From: Marinarcus sediminis
GTDB lineage: Bacteria > Campylobacterota > Campylobacteria > Campylobacterales > Arcobacteraceae
Assembly (NCBI RefSeq): GCF_048571275.1
Contig: NZ_CP182357.1
Span: 620,001-684,000 of the forward strand
Length of the DNA: 64,000 nt
Direction of reading: 5' to 3'
Shown: one piece after another, positions 52,740 through 61,453 of the stretch
How the letters are laid out: each line of letters opens with the position of its first letter
How positions within the stretch are numbered: the first letter of the stretch is position 1
Made by a program: the position numbers and the translations under genes
The notes under the pieces: generated by a model
The model's input: only the letters and a program-made list of their open reading frames with translations
Told to the model about the DNA's origin: nothing
Databases searched by the model: none

Positions 52740-53476
52740 CCTATACCAAATACAGTGCCAGTGGAAATGACTTTATCATTTTTCACACACTTAAAAGCGA
52801 AGACTATTCGCAAAAAGCCATTGAGCTTTGTAACCGAACCGAAGGAATTGGAGCAGATGGTTTAATTGTTTTAATTCCCCATAAAGAGTACGATTTTCAA
52901 TGGCTTTTTTATAACAGCGATGGAAGCACTGCTTCCATGTGTGGAAACGGAACTCGTGCGTGTGCACACTATGCCTATACCAATCATTTGGCCCCAGCAA
53001 ACTTAAACTTTTTAACGGGTGCGGGAAAAATAGGTTGTAGCGTTGTGGGCAATATTGTAGAAACCCAACTGACCAAACCCGTTGTTTTAAAAGAGTCCTT
53101 TGAAGAGCATGGTTTGACTTGGTGGTTAGGAGATACAGGGGTTCCTCACTTGGTGACGATTGTGGATGATTTGAATGTTTATGACAAAGAACTTTCACGA
53201 CAGATGAGAATAAAACATAATGCCAACGTCAATTATGCCAAAATTGAAAATGGCAAAATTTATGTCCGAACCTATGAACGTGGTGTTGAAGATGAAACCT
53301 TGGCTTGCGGTACTGGAATGGCAGCTTGTTTTGTAAGAGCAAACAATTTAGGTCTTGTTGAAAATTGTACGCATGTCTATCCAAAAAGTAATGAAGAATT
53401 GACGTTGACACAACACAATGACACCCTTTTATTTAAAGGTGCTGTTAAAAAAGTGTTTACAACAACCATAGAATAA
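52736..53476 (+). CDS. dapF: Diaminopimelate epimerase
   Basis: 246 residues. The two catalytic cysteines lie in SMCGNGTRAC (Cys69) and ACGTGMAAC (Cys191). YSASGNDFIIF and YNSDGS are family blocks. It converts LL- to meso-diaminopimelate for lysine and peptidoglycan. The start overlaps coaE, with AGGAG upstream. The downstream neighbour purT starts after 31 bp with AAGGGA. Confidence 0.95.
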   Translation: MTYTKYSASGNDFIIFHTLKSEDYSQKAIELCNRTEGIGADGLIVLIPHKEYDFQWLFYNSDGSTASMCGNGTRACAHYAYTNHLAPANLNFLTGAGKIGCSVVGNIVETQLTKPVVLKESFEEHGLTWWLGDTGVPHLVTIVDDLNVYDKELSRQMRIKHNANVNYAKIENGKIYVRTYERGVEDETLACGTGMAACFVRANNLGLVENCTHVYPKSNEELTLTQHNDTLLFKGAVKKVFTTTIE

Positions 53477-53507
53477 AAAATGAATCAACTTATCATAAAG
53501 GGAAAAA

Positions 53508-54677
53508 ATGGAATTTAGTGCACCGTTAAAATCTGACTCAATTAAAATAATGCTTCTTGGAAGTGGTGAATTAGGGAAAGAAGTGATTATTGAAGCGCAA
53601 AGATTAGGTATTGAAACCGTTGCTGTGGACAGTTACAACAATGCCCCTGCTCATCTGGTTGCCAATAAAGCGTATACAATTAATATGAAAAACAAAGATG
53701 AAATCTTAGATGTAATTCGAAGAGAAAAACCAACCTATATATTGCCAGAGGTTGAAGCCATTAATATTCAAGCGCTTTTTGAAGCAGAACAAGAGGGATT
53801 TCACGTTATTCCAAATGCCGATGCCGTGAATAAAACCATGAATCGAAAAAACATTCGAGAGTTTGCCGCAGAGCAACTAAAAGTCAAAACGGGAAAATAC
53901 GAATTTGTAACCACATTTGAAGGACTTCAAAAAGCCGCTTCTAATATGGGATTCCCTTGTGTCATTAAACCCGTAATGAGCAGTTCTGGTCATGGTCAAA
54001 GTGTGGCAAAAGCGGCAACAGATTTAGAAAAATCGTGGGAAATTGCCAAAGAAGCCAGAGGTGATGCCAGCGAATTAATCGTTGAAGAGTTTATTCGATT
54101 TGATTATGAAATCACGATGTTAACGGTCAGAAATGAAAAACAAACCGTTTTTTGTGAACCCATTGGACACATTCAACAAGATGGGGATTATATCTTCTCT
54201 TGGCAACCCATGAACATGAGTGAAACGGCAAAAGCAAAAGCTCAAGACATTGCAAAAACCGTAACCGATGGTTTGGGTGGACGAGGTATTTTTGGTGTTG
54301 AGATGTTTGTTAAAGGCGATGAAGTCTATTTCAGTGAAGTCAGCCCAAGACCACACGATACAGGAATGGTCACCATGATTACTCAAAGTCAAAGTGAATT
54401 TGCCCTACACGTACGAGCCGTGCTTGGGTTACCTTTGGATTATATTGATTATGGGTGTGGTGCAAGTGCTGCATATAAAGCCAAAGAGGATACCTTTAAT
54501 CCTGTTGTGACAATCCAAGAGAGTGCTTTTGCAAAAAATTCTTTTGTGAGAGTGTTTGGGAAACCTCAAAGTCATGTTGGACGAAGAATGGCAGTGGCAT
54601 TAACATTTGATAAAAACAGCAGTGAAGTGGCATTGGAAAATGCAAAAACAATCATTAAGAAATTCAGCGACAAATAA
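53508..54677 (+). CDS. purT: Formate-dependent phosphoribosylglycinamide formyltransferase
   Basis: 389-residue ATP-grasp enzyme, the formate-dependent alternative to PurN. KIMLLGSGELGKEV starts the N-terminal domain, PCVIKPVMSSSGHGQS is the ATP-grasp lid, and FFGVEMFVKGDEVYFSEVSPRPHDTG-like sequence carries the metal ligands. It formylates GAR in purine synthesis. It lies 31 bp after dapF and probably uses the same transcript. Confidence 0.94.
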   Translation: MEFSAPLKSDSIKIMLLGSGELGKEVIIEAQRLGIETVAVDSYNNAPAHLVANKAYTINMKNKDEILDVIRREKPTYILPEVEAINIQALFEAEQEGFHVIPNADAVNKTMNRKNIREFAAEQLKVKTGKYEFVTTFEGLQKAASNMGFPCVIKPVMSSSGHGQSVAKAATDLEKSWEIAKEARGDASELIVEEFIRFDYEITMLTVRNEKQTVFCEPIGHIQQDGDYIFSWQPMNMSETAKAKAQDIAKTVTDGLGGRGIFGVEMFVKGDEVYFSEVSPRPHDTGMVTMITQSQSEFALHVRAVLGLPLDYIDYGCGASAAYKAKEDTFNPVVTIQESAFAKNSFVRVFGKPQSHVGRRMAVALTFDKNSSEVALENAKTIIKKFSDK

Positions 54678-54707
54678 ATTATAATAATAGTTTAAAGCTG
54701 TTTGCTC

Positions 54708-54713
54708 TATAAT
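54708..54713 (+). promoter_or_regulatory. -10 promoter element of the 54745 lipoprotein gene
   Basis: TATAAT at 54708-54713 in GCTCTATAATGA, 31 bases before the ATG, followed by a TAGGAG ribosome binding site. Confidence 0.55.
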
Positions 54714-54744
54714 GAGTGACAATTAACCAAAAATAGGAGTTTTG

Positions 54745-55335
54745 ATGAAAAAAATTTTACTTTCAACCTCTGCTGCACTTTTTGCAGCATCAGTGTTATT
54801 CACAGGTTGTACCTCTTCACAAGAGAGTATTCAAGCCGATATGACCTATGTAGATCCTGAATTTCAAGGTGCACCCAAATGGGTAATGGTTCCTTCCGTT
54901 CCAGGGTTTATTGCAGAAGTTGGATCAGCTCCAAAAAATGCGGCCAATGACCGAAGTTTTCAACGAGAAGAAGCAATGGCAGATGCAAGGGATAACATTG
55001 CACGACAAATCAGCATCAATGTGGATAACTTGTTTAAGTCATTTAAAGCAGCAACAGGAACGGGTGCAGATGCAACATTTGATCGTTCAAGCGAAAGAGT
55101 CTCTAAACAACTCGCTTCTCAAACGTTGAACAATACTATTGTTAAAGATACATGGATCAGCAAAACAGGAAACTTATATGTTTTAATGGCAGTTGATACA
55201 AATACCGTTGCCGATGCAACAGAAGATGCGATAAAAACATCATTTAAAAACGATAAAGCACTCTATCAAAAATTTTTAGCCTCTAAAGCTCAAGGTGAAC
55301 TTAACGAAGAGTTAGAAAAACTAAAAAGCAAATAA
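54745..55335 (+). CDS. LPP20-family lipoprotein
   Basis: 196 residues. The signal peptide ends in the lipobox LFTGC (Cys about residue 22). PKWVMVPSVPGFIAEVGSAP and the following EEAMADARDNIARQISINV are the LPP20 signature shared with FlgP-type lipoproteins. It is a short paralogue of the 332-residue protein at 31839. Start ATG 54745 is preferred over TTG 54742 by ribosome-binding-site distance. A 16-bp hairpin separates it from the following lytic transglycosylase gene. Outer-membrane location is inferred from the family. Confidence 0.8.
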   Translation: MKKILLSTSAALFAASVLFTGCTSSQESIQADMTYVDPEFQGAPKWVMVPSVPGFIAEVGSAPKNAANDRSFQREEAMADARDNIARQISINVDNLFKSFKAATGTGADATFDRSSERVSKQLASQTLNNTIVKDTWISKTGNLYVLMAVDTNTVADATEDAIKTSFKNDKALYQKFLASKAQGELNEELEKLKSK

Positions 55336-55339
55336 TTTT

Positions 55340-55375
55340 TTTAAAAGAAGTTGTACCCTTACAACTTCTTTTAAA
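55340..55375 (+). repeat. Intercistronic 16-bp hairpin
   Basis: Perfect stem 55340-55355 / 55360-55375 with loop CCCT, four bases after the lipoprotein stop and 17 bases before the next gene. Without a trailing U tract it may stabilise the upstream mRNA or partly terminate it. Confidence 0.65.
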
Positions 55376-55392
55376 CCCAGAAAAGAGTCACT

Positions 55393-56544
55393 ATGAAAAG
55401 AAAAATTCTTTTATCTCTATGCTTACTGTATACCTTACCCCACCTAAACGCTGACACCTTTGAAGAGTATTTAAAAGAACAAAATCAAAGTTATGATAGC
55501 TATAAAGAGAACTCTGAAAAAGCGTTTACAGCATATCAAAAAGCCTATGAAGAAGGCTTAAATGAGTATAAAAACGAAATTGCAAAAATTTGGCCCCAAC
55601 CTGAAGTATCTACCAGATATAAATGGGTTCAATATAATAAAGATTATGACACCAAAAAATCTGTCGATTTTGAGAATGAAAACATTCAACTCGAAGTAAT
55701 TGCCAACAATGAAGAAGAAGCACGAAAAAAAATATTGGCCTCTTTTGACGATCTTCTCAAAGAGGATGTAAAAAAAGCCTATGAAAACGATCAACTTGAA
55801 AATAAAATCAATGATAAACTCAAACGCAAAGAGCCTAAAAGCATCTCAGATGAAAAAATCATATCCGATATTTTAACACAAAAGAAAAAAGAAGATTTTA
55901 TCGAAATATTAAAAACAAAACCTCTTGAAAAAGTTGTCTATAACAATAAAATTATCTATAAAGCCAATCTACAACTGCCTCCTGATTCGATGATAAAAAA
56001 AGCCGCTTTATATAAAAACGATGTCGAAGATTACTCCAATAAAAATGAACTTCCTAAAGAGTTGATTTTTGCCATTATGCACTCAGAGAGTTCATTTAAC
56101 CCCATGGCCAGATCAGCCATTCCTGCTTATGGATTAATGCAAATTGTGCCTAAAAGTGCAGGTGTGGATACGTACAACTTTTTATACGGAGAGAAAAAAC
56201 TGCTCTCCTCTTCATATTTGTATAATCCAAATAACAACATTAAAATAGGCTCAACCTATCTTCATATTTTGTACTATAAATATTTAAAAGAGATTCAAGA
56301 CCCACAAAGCAGACTCTATTGTACCATTGCTGGGTATAACACAGGTGCTGGAAATGTGGCAAAAACATTTGTGGGAAGTTATAATATCAGCGCAGCTGCA
56401 AACGTTATCAACACCATGGACTCTCAAGAAGTGTATAAAAAACTCATGAGAAATCTTCCTTACAATGAGACCCGAAAATATTTGCAAAAGGTCAATGACC
56501 GACGTTTTGTCTACAACAAACTCTTAACTGAGAAAAAACTATGA
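55393..56544 (+). CDS. Secreted lytic transglycosylase (SLT domain)
   Basis: 383 residues with a signal peptide (cleavage after about residue 20). Residues about 21-60 form a short module (TFEEYLKEQNQSYDSYKEN) also found in the protein encoded next. A charged linker follows, then an SLT lysozyme-like domain (about 215-370) with catalytic Glu in MHSESSFNP (about 232), AYGLMQIVP and AGYNTGAGNV. It cuts peptidoglycan glycan strands in the periplasm. The stop overlaps the next start by 4 bp. Confidence 0.85.
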   Translation: MKRKILLSLCLLYTLPHLNADTFEEYLKEQNQSYDSYKENSEKAFTAYQKAYEEGLNEYKNEIAKIWPQPEVSTRYKWVQYNKDYDTKKSVDFENENIQLEVIANNEEEARKKILASFDDLLKEDVKKAYENDQLENKINDKLKRKEPKSISDEKIISDILTQKKKEDFIEILKTKPLEKVVYNNKIIYKANLQLPPDSMIKKAALYKNDVEDYSNKNELPKELIFAIMHSESSFNPMARSAIPAYGLMQIVPKSAGVDTYNFLYGEKKLLSSSYLYNPNNNIKIGSTYLHILYYKYLKEIQDPQSRLYCTIAGYNTGAGNVAKTFVGSYNISAAANVINTMDSQEVYKKLMRNLPYNETRKYLQKVNDRRFVYNKLLTEKKL

Positions 56545-57989
56545 AAAAAATATTTTTACCTTTACTGCTTTTAAGCACACTCTGTTTTGCCAATGAGTAT
56601 CAAGAGTGGTTAAAAAAAGAGCAAAACAGTTATCAGCAGTTTAAAAAAAATCATGACGATGCTTTTGCGGATATGCTCAAAAAAGATTGGGAAGCCTTTA
56701 ATTCCATGTACAATCCCACGCCATATAAAGCACCCAAACCCAAAGAGCTTCCTAAAGTGAAAGAGGTCATTAAACTGCCTCAAAAAGCAATCGAAGATTC
56801 AGTGATTGTAAAAATTGTTCCCATAGAAAAACCTGTTATTCACTATGTAGCACCTAAACCTCAGCCGATAGTACCTCCCATTCAAAAAGAAATCATCGAC
56901 CCAAATATCAAAAAAATTACTTTTGACTTTTATTCAAATACCATTGATATTACCTACCATAAAGAGATTGCTTTTTTACAAACACGCGTCAATAAAGAAT
57001 CCATCAGCGATTTTTGGGCACGATTTTCAAACTCGAATTATCAAGAACTGCTTGCTCAGTTTGAAAAATACAACAGAGCTTTAAACCTCAATGATTGGGC
57101 AAAATACCTACTTATTCATGATGCAGGAATGAAGATTTATAAAACCGAAAACATGGCAAATCTATTTACGTGGTTTGTGCTAACAAAAATGCATTATGAT
57201 ATAAAAGTGGGATACAATTCACATAATATTTATCTGCTTTCAAATGTAAAACACAATCTTTTTCAAGTAGCTTTCTTCAGATTGAACAATAAAAAATACT
57301 ATATTTTAACACCACTGGGTAAAATTTCAAACGTCCCTTCAATTTATACCTATCAAGGTAACCATGAAGAGGCAACCAATGCCCTCTCATTTGAGTTCAA
57401 AAAACCCATTTTATTCAATACCAATGTTGCGACCAAAGAGCTTCATTTTGAATACAATCAGAAAAAATATGATTTTACATCACAATACAGTATGGATTTG
57501 GTCAATTTTTACAAAACGTTTCCACAATCGGATTATCAAATCTATTATGATGCACAAAATTCAACCGATATTTTAAACTCACTTATTATTCAACTGCAAA
57601 CCTTGGTCAAAAACAAAACCGAACTTGAAGCGGTGAATCTCATTTTGAGATTTGTTCAAACCTCTTTTGCTTATAAAACCGATCAAGAACAGTTCTCTTA
57701 TGAAAAAGTTTTTTTCCCAGAAGAGACGCTTTTTTACCCCTATTCAGACTGTGAAGACAGAAGTATTTTGTTTAATCTCTTAGTAAAAAATGTTCTCAAC
57801 TTAGATGTGTTAGGATTAAAATACAAAGATCATATGAGTTCAGCCGTGGCTTTTTCATCCAATGTCGGTGGTGATGGTTTTGTATATGAAGGAAAACGGT
57901 TCACTGTGGCTGATCCTACGTACATTAATGCCAATGTAGGGGTAAGTATGCCTCAGTACAAAAACAGCTCTTACAGCGTCATCCAATAG
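56541..57989 (+). CDS. Secreted transglutaminase-like protein
   Basis: 482 residues, signal peptide of about 17 residues. The N-terminal module (EYQEWLKKEQNSYQQFKKN) resembles that of the preceding transglycosylase. A Pro-rich linker follows (about 55-110), then a domain without close recognition, and a C-terminal transglutaminase/protease-like core with Cys404 in SDCEDRS, His431 in KDHMSSA and Asp458 in VADPTY, a plausible catalytic triad. It overlaps the transglycosylase gene by 4 bp. Target (peptidoglycan peptide or protein) is unknown. Confidence 0.7.
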   Translation: MKKIFLPLLLLSTLCFANEYQEWLKKEQNSYQQFKKNHDDAFADMLKKDWEAFNSMYNPTPYKAPKPKELPKVKEVIKLPQKAIEDSVIVKIVPIEKPVIHYVAPKPQPIVPPIQKEIIDPNIKKITFDFYSNTIDITYHKEIAFLQTRVNKESISDFWARFSNSNYQELLAQFEKYNRALNLNDWAKYLLIHDAGMKIYKTENMANLFTWFVLTKMHYDIKVGYNSHNIYLLSNVKHNLFQVAFFRLNNKKYYILTPLGKISNVPSIYTYQGNHEEATNALSFEFKKPILFNTNVATKELHFEYNQKKYDFTSQYSMDLVNFYKTFPQSDYQIYYDAQNSTDILNSLIIQLQTLVKNKTELEAVNLILRFVQTSFAYKTDQEQFSYEKVFFPEETLFYPYSDCEDRSILFNLLVKNVLNLDVLGLKYKDHMSSAVAFSSNVGGDGFVYEGKRFTVADPTYINANVGVSMPQYKNSSYSVIQ

Positions 57990-58004
57990 TTTTAAGGAGC
58001 CATT

Positions 58005-58712
58005 ATTTATCTCATTGATGATGAAACCATTTCAGACAATAATATTGTTGAAAATTTCATCTATCCTAATACTCAAGAGAACTATTATGCCACGTATGAT
58101 TTTTCGCCTGAATTTTACATCAAACTTGCTCGTGCAGGTTTTATCTCGACTTCATGTTATGATGCCAATAATCACACCGTGCTTCTGCCTGAAATGCAAT
58201 TTGAGTATGCCCTTTTGGATTTTAAAAATCTTCACATTTCAAAAAAAGTGCAAAAACTTCTTCAAACGCAGAAATATACCCTTGTTAAAAATGGTAATTT
58301 CGAGAATGTACTTGAAGAGATTTCAAACTATCATGAAACTTCATGGCTTACACCTAAATATATCAAAACGTTACAAGATATAAGAAACCAAAAAAATGAA
58401 AATTTTGAATTAATCAGTTTTGAACTCATTACAAAAGAGGATAAAAAACTTATTGCAGGCGAAATTGGTTACACAATTGGCAAAACCTACACCAGTTTAA
58501 CGGGTTTTTTAAAAAAAACAAAAGCTTACAATCATTGTGGAAAACTGCAATTGGTATTGTTAGCACTGCATCTTCAAGAAAATAATTTTGATTTTTGGAA
58601 CCTAGGACACGCGAGTTTACACTATAAGTTGGATTTAGGTGCAGAAGTTTTTCCAAGAGAAAAGTTTCTAAAAAGATGGCTAAAATCAACCAAACAAAAC
58701 CAAAATCCATAA
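58005..58712 (+). CDS. Aat-like (leucyl/phenylalanyl-tRNA-protein transferase family) protein with AUU start
   Basis: Open frame follows TAA 57993-57995 with no ATG, GTG or TTG until GTG 58179, but family similarity begins earlier (DFSPEFYIKLARAGF, coded from about 58098). AAGGAG at 57994-57999 is placed for an ATT start at 58005 (58002 is also possible), giving about 235 residues. Blocks shared with Aat: WLTPKYI, AGEIGYTIGKTYTSLTGF, and LGAEVFPREKFL. The canonical DCQ catalytic segment is not seen; WNLGHASLHYK stands in this place. Either an AUU-initiated gene or a sequence error at the start codon. N-end-rule activity is uncertain. Confidence 0.6.
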   Translation: MYLIDDETISDNNIVENFIYPNTQENYYATYDFSPEFYIKLARAGFISTSCYDANNHTVLLPEMQFEYALLDFKNLHISKKVQKLLQTQKYTLVKNGNFENVLEEISNYHETSWLTPKYIKTLQDIRNQKNENFELISFELITKEDKKLIAGEIGYTIGKTYTSLTGFLKKTKAYNHCGKLQLVLLALHLQENNFDFWNLGHASLHYKLDLGAEVFPREKFLKRWLKSTKQNQNP

Positions 58713-58824
58713 AATACAACATTAACATCATTTAAAAAACAAAAGTTTCATTTATGCGTCAATATTCTTTGGTACTTCCCAATTGCTTCTTTATAAAATC
58801 GAAGTAGTACATAACATTTTTATC

Positions 58825-59385
58825 CTATTCCCACTTATTTTTTACAGGAGTAAACGCTAAAATCTTATCCACTAAAACAGCTGGGTCATCACTGATGATA
58901 ATCATATCTACAAATCTTTTATTCATAAATCCATTCTTTACACAACCGTATAAAAACTCCATGAGTTTGTCGTAATAACCATCAATATTGTAAAAAGCAC
59001 ACGCTTTTTTATGTTTTCCCAATTGGGCTTCACTTAAAACTTCAAACATTTCATCCAACGTTCCATAGCCACCAGGCATGGCAATAAAAGCATCAGAAAG
59101 ATCTTCCATTTTCTCTTTGCGATGATTCATACTTTGGACTTTATGAATTTCAGAAATATTTTTATTTTCAATCTCTTTATTGACTAAACTGTACGGAATC
59201 ACACCTATGACTTTGTTGTTATGTGCCATTGCTTCATCGGAAACAACGCCCATGAGTCCTTGATTTGACCCACCATAAACAATATTGATACCTCTTTGAG
59301 ACAGCTCTCGTGCAAGCTTTTTTGTAGCTTCAGTATAGATTTTTTTATTTCCGAATGACGAACCACAATATATGGCAATATTCAT
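58825..59385 (-). CDS. LOG family protein (nucleotide 5'-monophosphate phosphoribohydrolase)
   Basis: 186 residues with the Rossmann-like LOG fold. It has YCGSSFGN at the start, the NIVYGGSNQGLMGVVSD block and the signature PGGYGTLDEMFE. Members cleave the base from cytokinin or purine 5'-monophosphates; the bacterial role is often unclear. GGAG lies upstream of the ATG. It is a single-gene unit, and the Aat-like gene converges from the other strand. Confidence 0.85.
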   Translation of the reverse strand: MNIAIYCGSSFGNKKIYTEATKKLARELSQRGINIVYGGSNQGLMGVVSDEAMAHNNKVIGVIPYSLVNKEIENKNISEIHKVQSMNHRKEKMEDLSDAFIAMPGGYGTLDEMFEVLSEAQLGKHKKACAFYNIDGYYDKLMEFLYGCVKNGFMNKRFVDMIIISDDPAVLVDKILAFTPVKNKWE

Positions 59386-59752
59386 TATGAATGCTCCAAA
59401 TTAAAAATTTATTCGCATAAACTCTAACATAAAATAGTCTCAATTTCTATTAAAATATCTTCTCTTAAATCTCTAAAAAACTTTTACTTACTCATTGCCT
59501 AAAAATGAAATAAGTTCTTTAAACAATAAATAACTATTATTTTATAAATTTTCATAAAATAATACGACTTTTTAAAAGTTATTTAATACTCTTTTAACTA
59601 TTATTGAACTTATAAAAATCACAAAAATGTACATATACATAAGCTTGGATCTTATGTAGTCTACTTATAAGCACCACAATAAAATAATGTTAGTACTTAA
59701 TGTAAATTAGAGATTTTTTGTAAAAAAATTGATTTGTTAGGGATTTTTTCAA
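59386..59752. other. Intergenic region between LOG and Sel1 genes
   Basis: 367 bases without a gene, extremely AT-rich, between divergent genes. It contains the palindrome 59636-59643 / 59651-59658 (TACATAAG-N7-CTTATGTA) and a preceding TGTACATA. Short A/T stem-loops (ATTTTAT-N8-ATAAAAT) are also present. No clear promoter box stands out. Confidence 0.4.
59636..59658. promoter_or_regulatory. Palindrome TACATAAG-N7-CTTATGTA
   Basis: Perfect eight-base arms with a seven-base spacer, about 95 bases upstream of the Sel1 lipoprotein gene. The arm TACATAA equals the half-site repeated upstream of porG (15551-15595). Confidence 0.35.
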
Positions 59753-60466
59753 ATGAAAATATTAAATATACTTATAATAACCATTTTAATAACTGGATGT
59801 GCAATTAAAGAAAACGATAATTTTTTAGTAAAAGGTCTAAAACATACAATAAATTCACCTTTGTATTTGGGATTAGTTATTGAAACAACTCTTATGATAG
59901 CCATTGCGACACCTTTTTATTTAGCGAAGAAAATGTCTAATAAAGATATAAAAGCGTTACAAAAAAAAGCCGAATCAAATGATGAAGCTGCACAAAGAGA
60001 GTTAGCTGATATGTATTATTATGGCAATAATATAGATAAAGATTATAAAAAAGCTTTTATGTGGTATGAAAAATCTGCTATGCAAAATAATGATTACTCT
60101 CAAAATATGTTAGGAATAATGTATCGGTTTGAGTATGGAGTTAAAAAAGATATTAATAAGTCTATTTTGTGGTATAACAAATCAATAGAACAAGGTAATA
60201 TTTACGCTATGAATAATTTGGGGCATCTTTATATGATGGGTGATGATGGTATTGAAAAGAATTATGAAAAAGCATTAAAGTTGTTTACAGTAAGTGAGAA
60301 ACAAGGGAATGATGCTGCAATGTATAATCTTGGAATAATGTATGAAAATGGCTATGGAGTTGAAAAGAACTCTATCCTTGCCTTAAGTTGGTATCAAAAA
60401 TCTTCTGATAAAGGTAATAAAAATGCTAAAAGAAAAATTTTAGCATTAAACAATCCAAAAACATAG
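59753..60466 (+). CDS. Sel1-repeat lipoprotein
   Basis: 237 residues. The signal peptide ends in lipobox LITGC (Cys about residue 16). Residues 45-60 may form a second hydrophobic segment. From about 75 there are four to five Sel1-type repeats of about 36 residues with the pattern A-xx-LG-xMYxxG-xGV-xKDxxKAxxWYxKSA. Such solenoids mediate protein contacts in the envelope. AGGGATT precedes the ATG. Single gene; partner unknown. Confidence 0.75.
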   Translation: MKILNILIITILITGCAIKENDNFLVKGLKHTINSPLYLGLVIETTLMIAIATPFYLAKKMSNKDIKALQKKAESNDEAAQRELADMYYYGNNIDKDYKKAFMWYEKSAMQNNDYSQNMLGIMYRFEYGVKKDINKSILWYNKSIEQGNIYAMNNLGHLYMMGDDGIEKNYEKALKLFTVSEKQGNDAAMYNLGIMYENGYGVEKNSILALSWYQKSSDKGNKNAKRKILALNNPKT

Positions 60467-60592
60467 TTAAAGCAATCATCTAAGATTTCTCCTACACGTA
60501 GCATAGAATACATACTGATAAAAAATATCTTTTTCTTCTTCATTTATAGCAGCAAATTTAAATAGATGTAGTCAAAAAACAGCAGAAATAAA

Positions 60593-60638
60593 AAAAGCTC
60601 GACATAAACACTCTAAGAAGTGATTATATCGAGCTTTT
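60593..60638 (-). terminator. Terminator of tRNA-Arg
   Basis: Outer 10-bp stem (60593-60602 / 60629-60638) with an inner CACT/AGTG hairpin; on the minus strand it follows the tRNA by three bases and ends in a T run. Confidence 0.7.
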
Positions 60639-60641
60639 GAA

Positions 60642-60718
60642 TGGTACGCCTGACAGGAGTCGAACCTGTAACCGCCGGGGCCGAAACCCGATGCTCTATC
60701 CAGTTGAGCCACAGACGC
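60642..60718 (-). tRNA. tRNA-Arg (anticodon UCG)
   Basis: 77-nt cloverleaf on the minus strand: acceptor GCGTCTG/CAGGCGT, D stem GCTC/GAGC, anticodon stem TCGGG/CCCGG with loop TTTCGGC (anticodon TCG, reads CGA), T arm ACAGG-TTCGACT-CCTGT, discriminator A and encoded CCA. Confidence 0.95.
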
Positions 60719-60739
60719 TTTTAAAATTTCAGAATTATA

Positions 60740-61453
60740 TCAACACTTTTCTAAAAGTTTCATTGAATGAAAAAAATTTTGAACATTTTTATTTTTTATA
60801 AAAGAAACATTGTAAGGGTGTTCGCAATAAAACTTTTTAAATTCATTTGAAACAGTGAATTTTTCAACCTCTTTAGCAATGTTTCCAAAAAGGATGAGTT
60901 CGATGTTTTCATCTTTGATTTGTTCTAATAAACTTTTGACAAAAGGTTGCCACGCTTTGATGTGTTTTTTACTCTGATCTTTTGAGGTAAAAACCAATGC
61001 CATGTTTAAAAGTAAAACGCCATTTTTCTCAAAATTTTGTTTGAGTTCATCCATCGTTTGTATGTAATGTGTTTTATCAATTTTTACAATGGCCTCTTTT
61101 GAAGTCTTATTTTCATCCAATTTTTTTTCACACACCAAGAGCATTTTGATAAAATTTCTCAAACTTGTGGCTTTATTAACCTCTTTAGATAGTCCATTAA
61201 CCTCATCCCAAATATTTTTTACATCGCCATCTATAAACGCGTAACCAATGGCACTTTGTTCTCTTGGATAAGGGTCTTGTCCAAAAAGAATATACTTGGT
61301 ATTCTCTATATCTAAAGTTTTAAATGCATTTAAAAAATTCTCTTTGTTGGGAAAATAATTTGTCTCTTTTTGTAAAAATGTCAAATAGTCATCTTGAAGA
61401 TGATTCAAAGCATTTTTAACAATTTTGTCCCAAGCATTATTGATTAAAATCAT
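60740..61453 (-). CDS. ung: Uracil-DNA glycosylase
   Basis: 237 residues. The water-activating motif is FGQDPYP, GVLLLNMALVF holds the uracil pocket, and LILFGNIAKEV the following strand; the leucine-intercalation loop reads EHPYNVSF rather than HPSPLS. It removes uracil from DNA, starting base-excision repair. The divergent last motif means that the exact UDG subfamily is somewhat uncertain. The start overlaps the stop of the mqnP-like gene by one base. Confidence 0.8.
   Translation of the reverse strand: MILINNAWDKIVKNALNHLQDDYLTFLQKETNYFPNKENFLNAFKTLDIENTKYILFGQDPYPREQSAIGYAFIDGDVKNIWDEVNGLSKEVNKATSLRNFIKMLLVCEKKLDENKTSKEAIVKIDKTHYIQTMDELKQNFEKNGVLLLNMALVFTSKDQSKKHIKAWQPFVKSLLEQIKDENIELILFGNIAKEVEKFTVSNEFKKFYCEHPYNVSFIKNKNVQNFFHSMKLLEKC

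Noticed and set aside
58015..58383. 122-codon frame overlapping the Aat-like gene
   Set aside because: The other frame shows Aat similarity throughout; this one does not.
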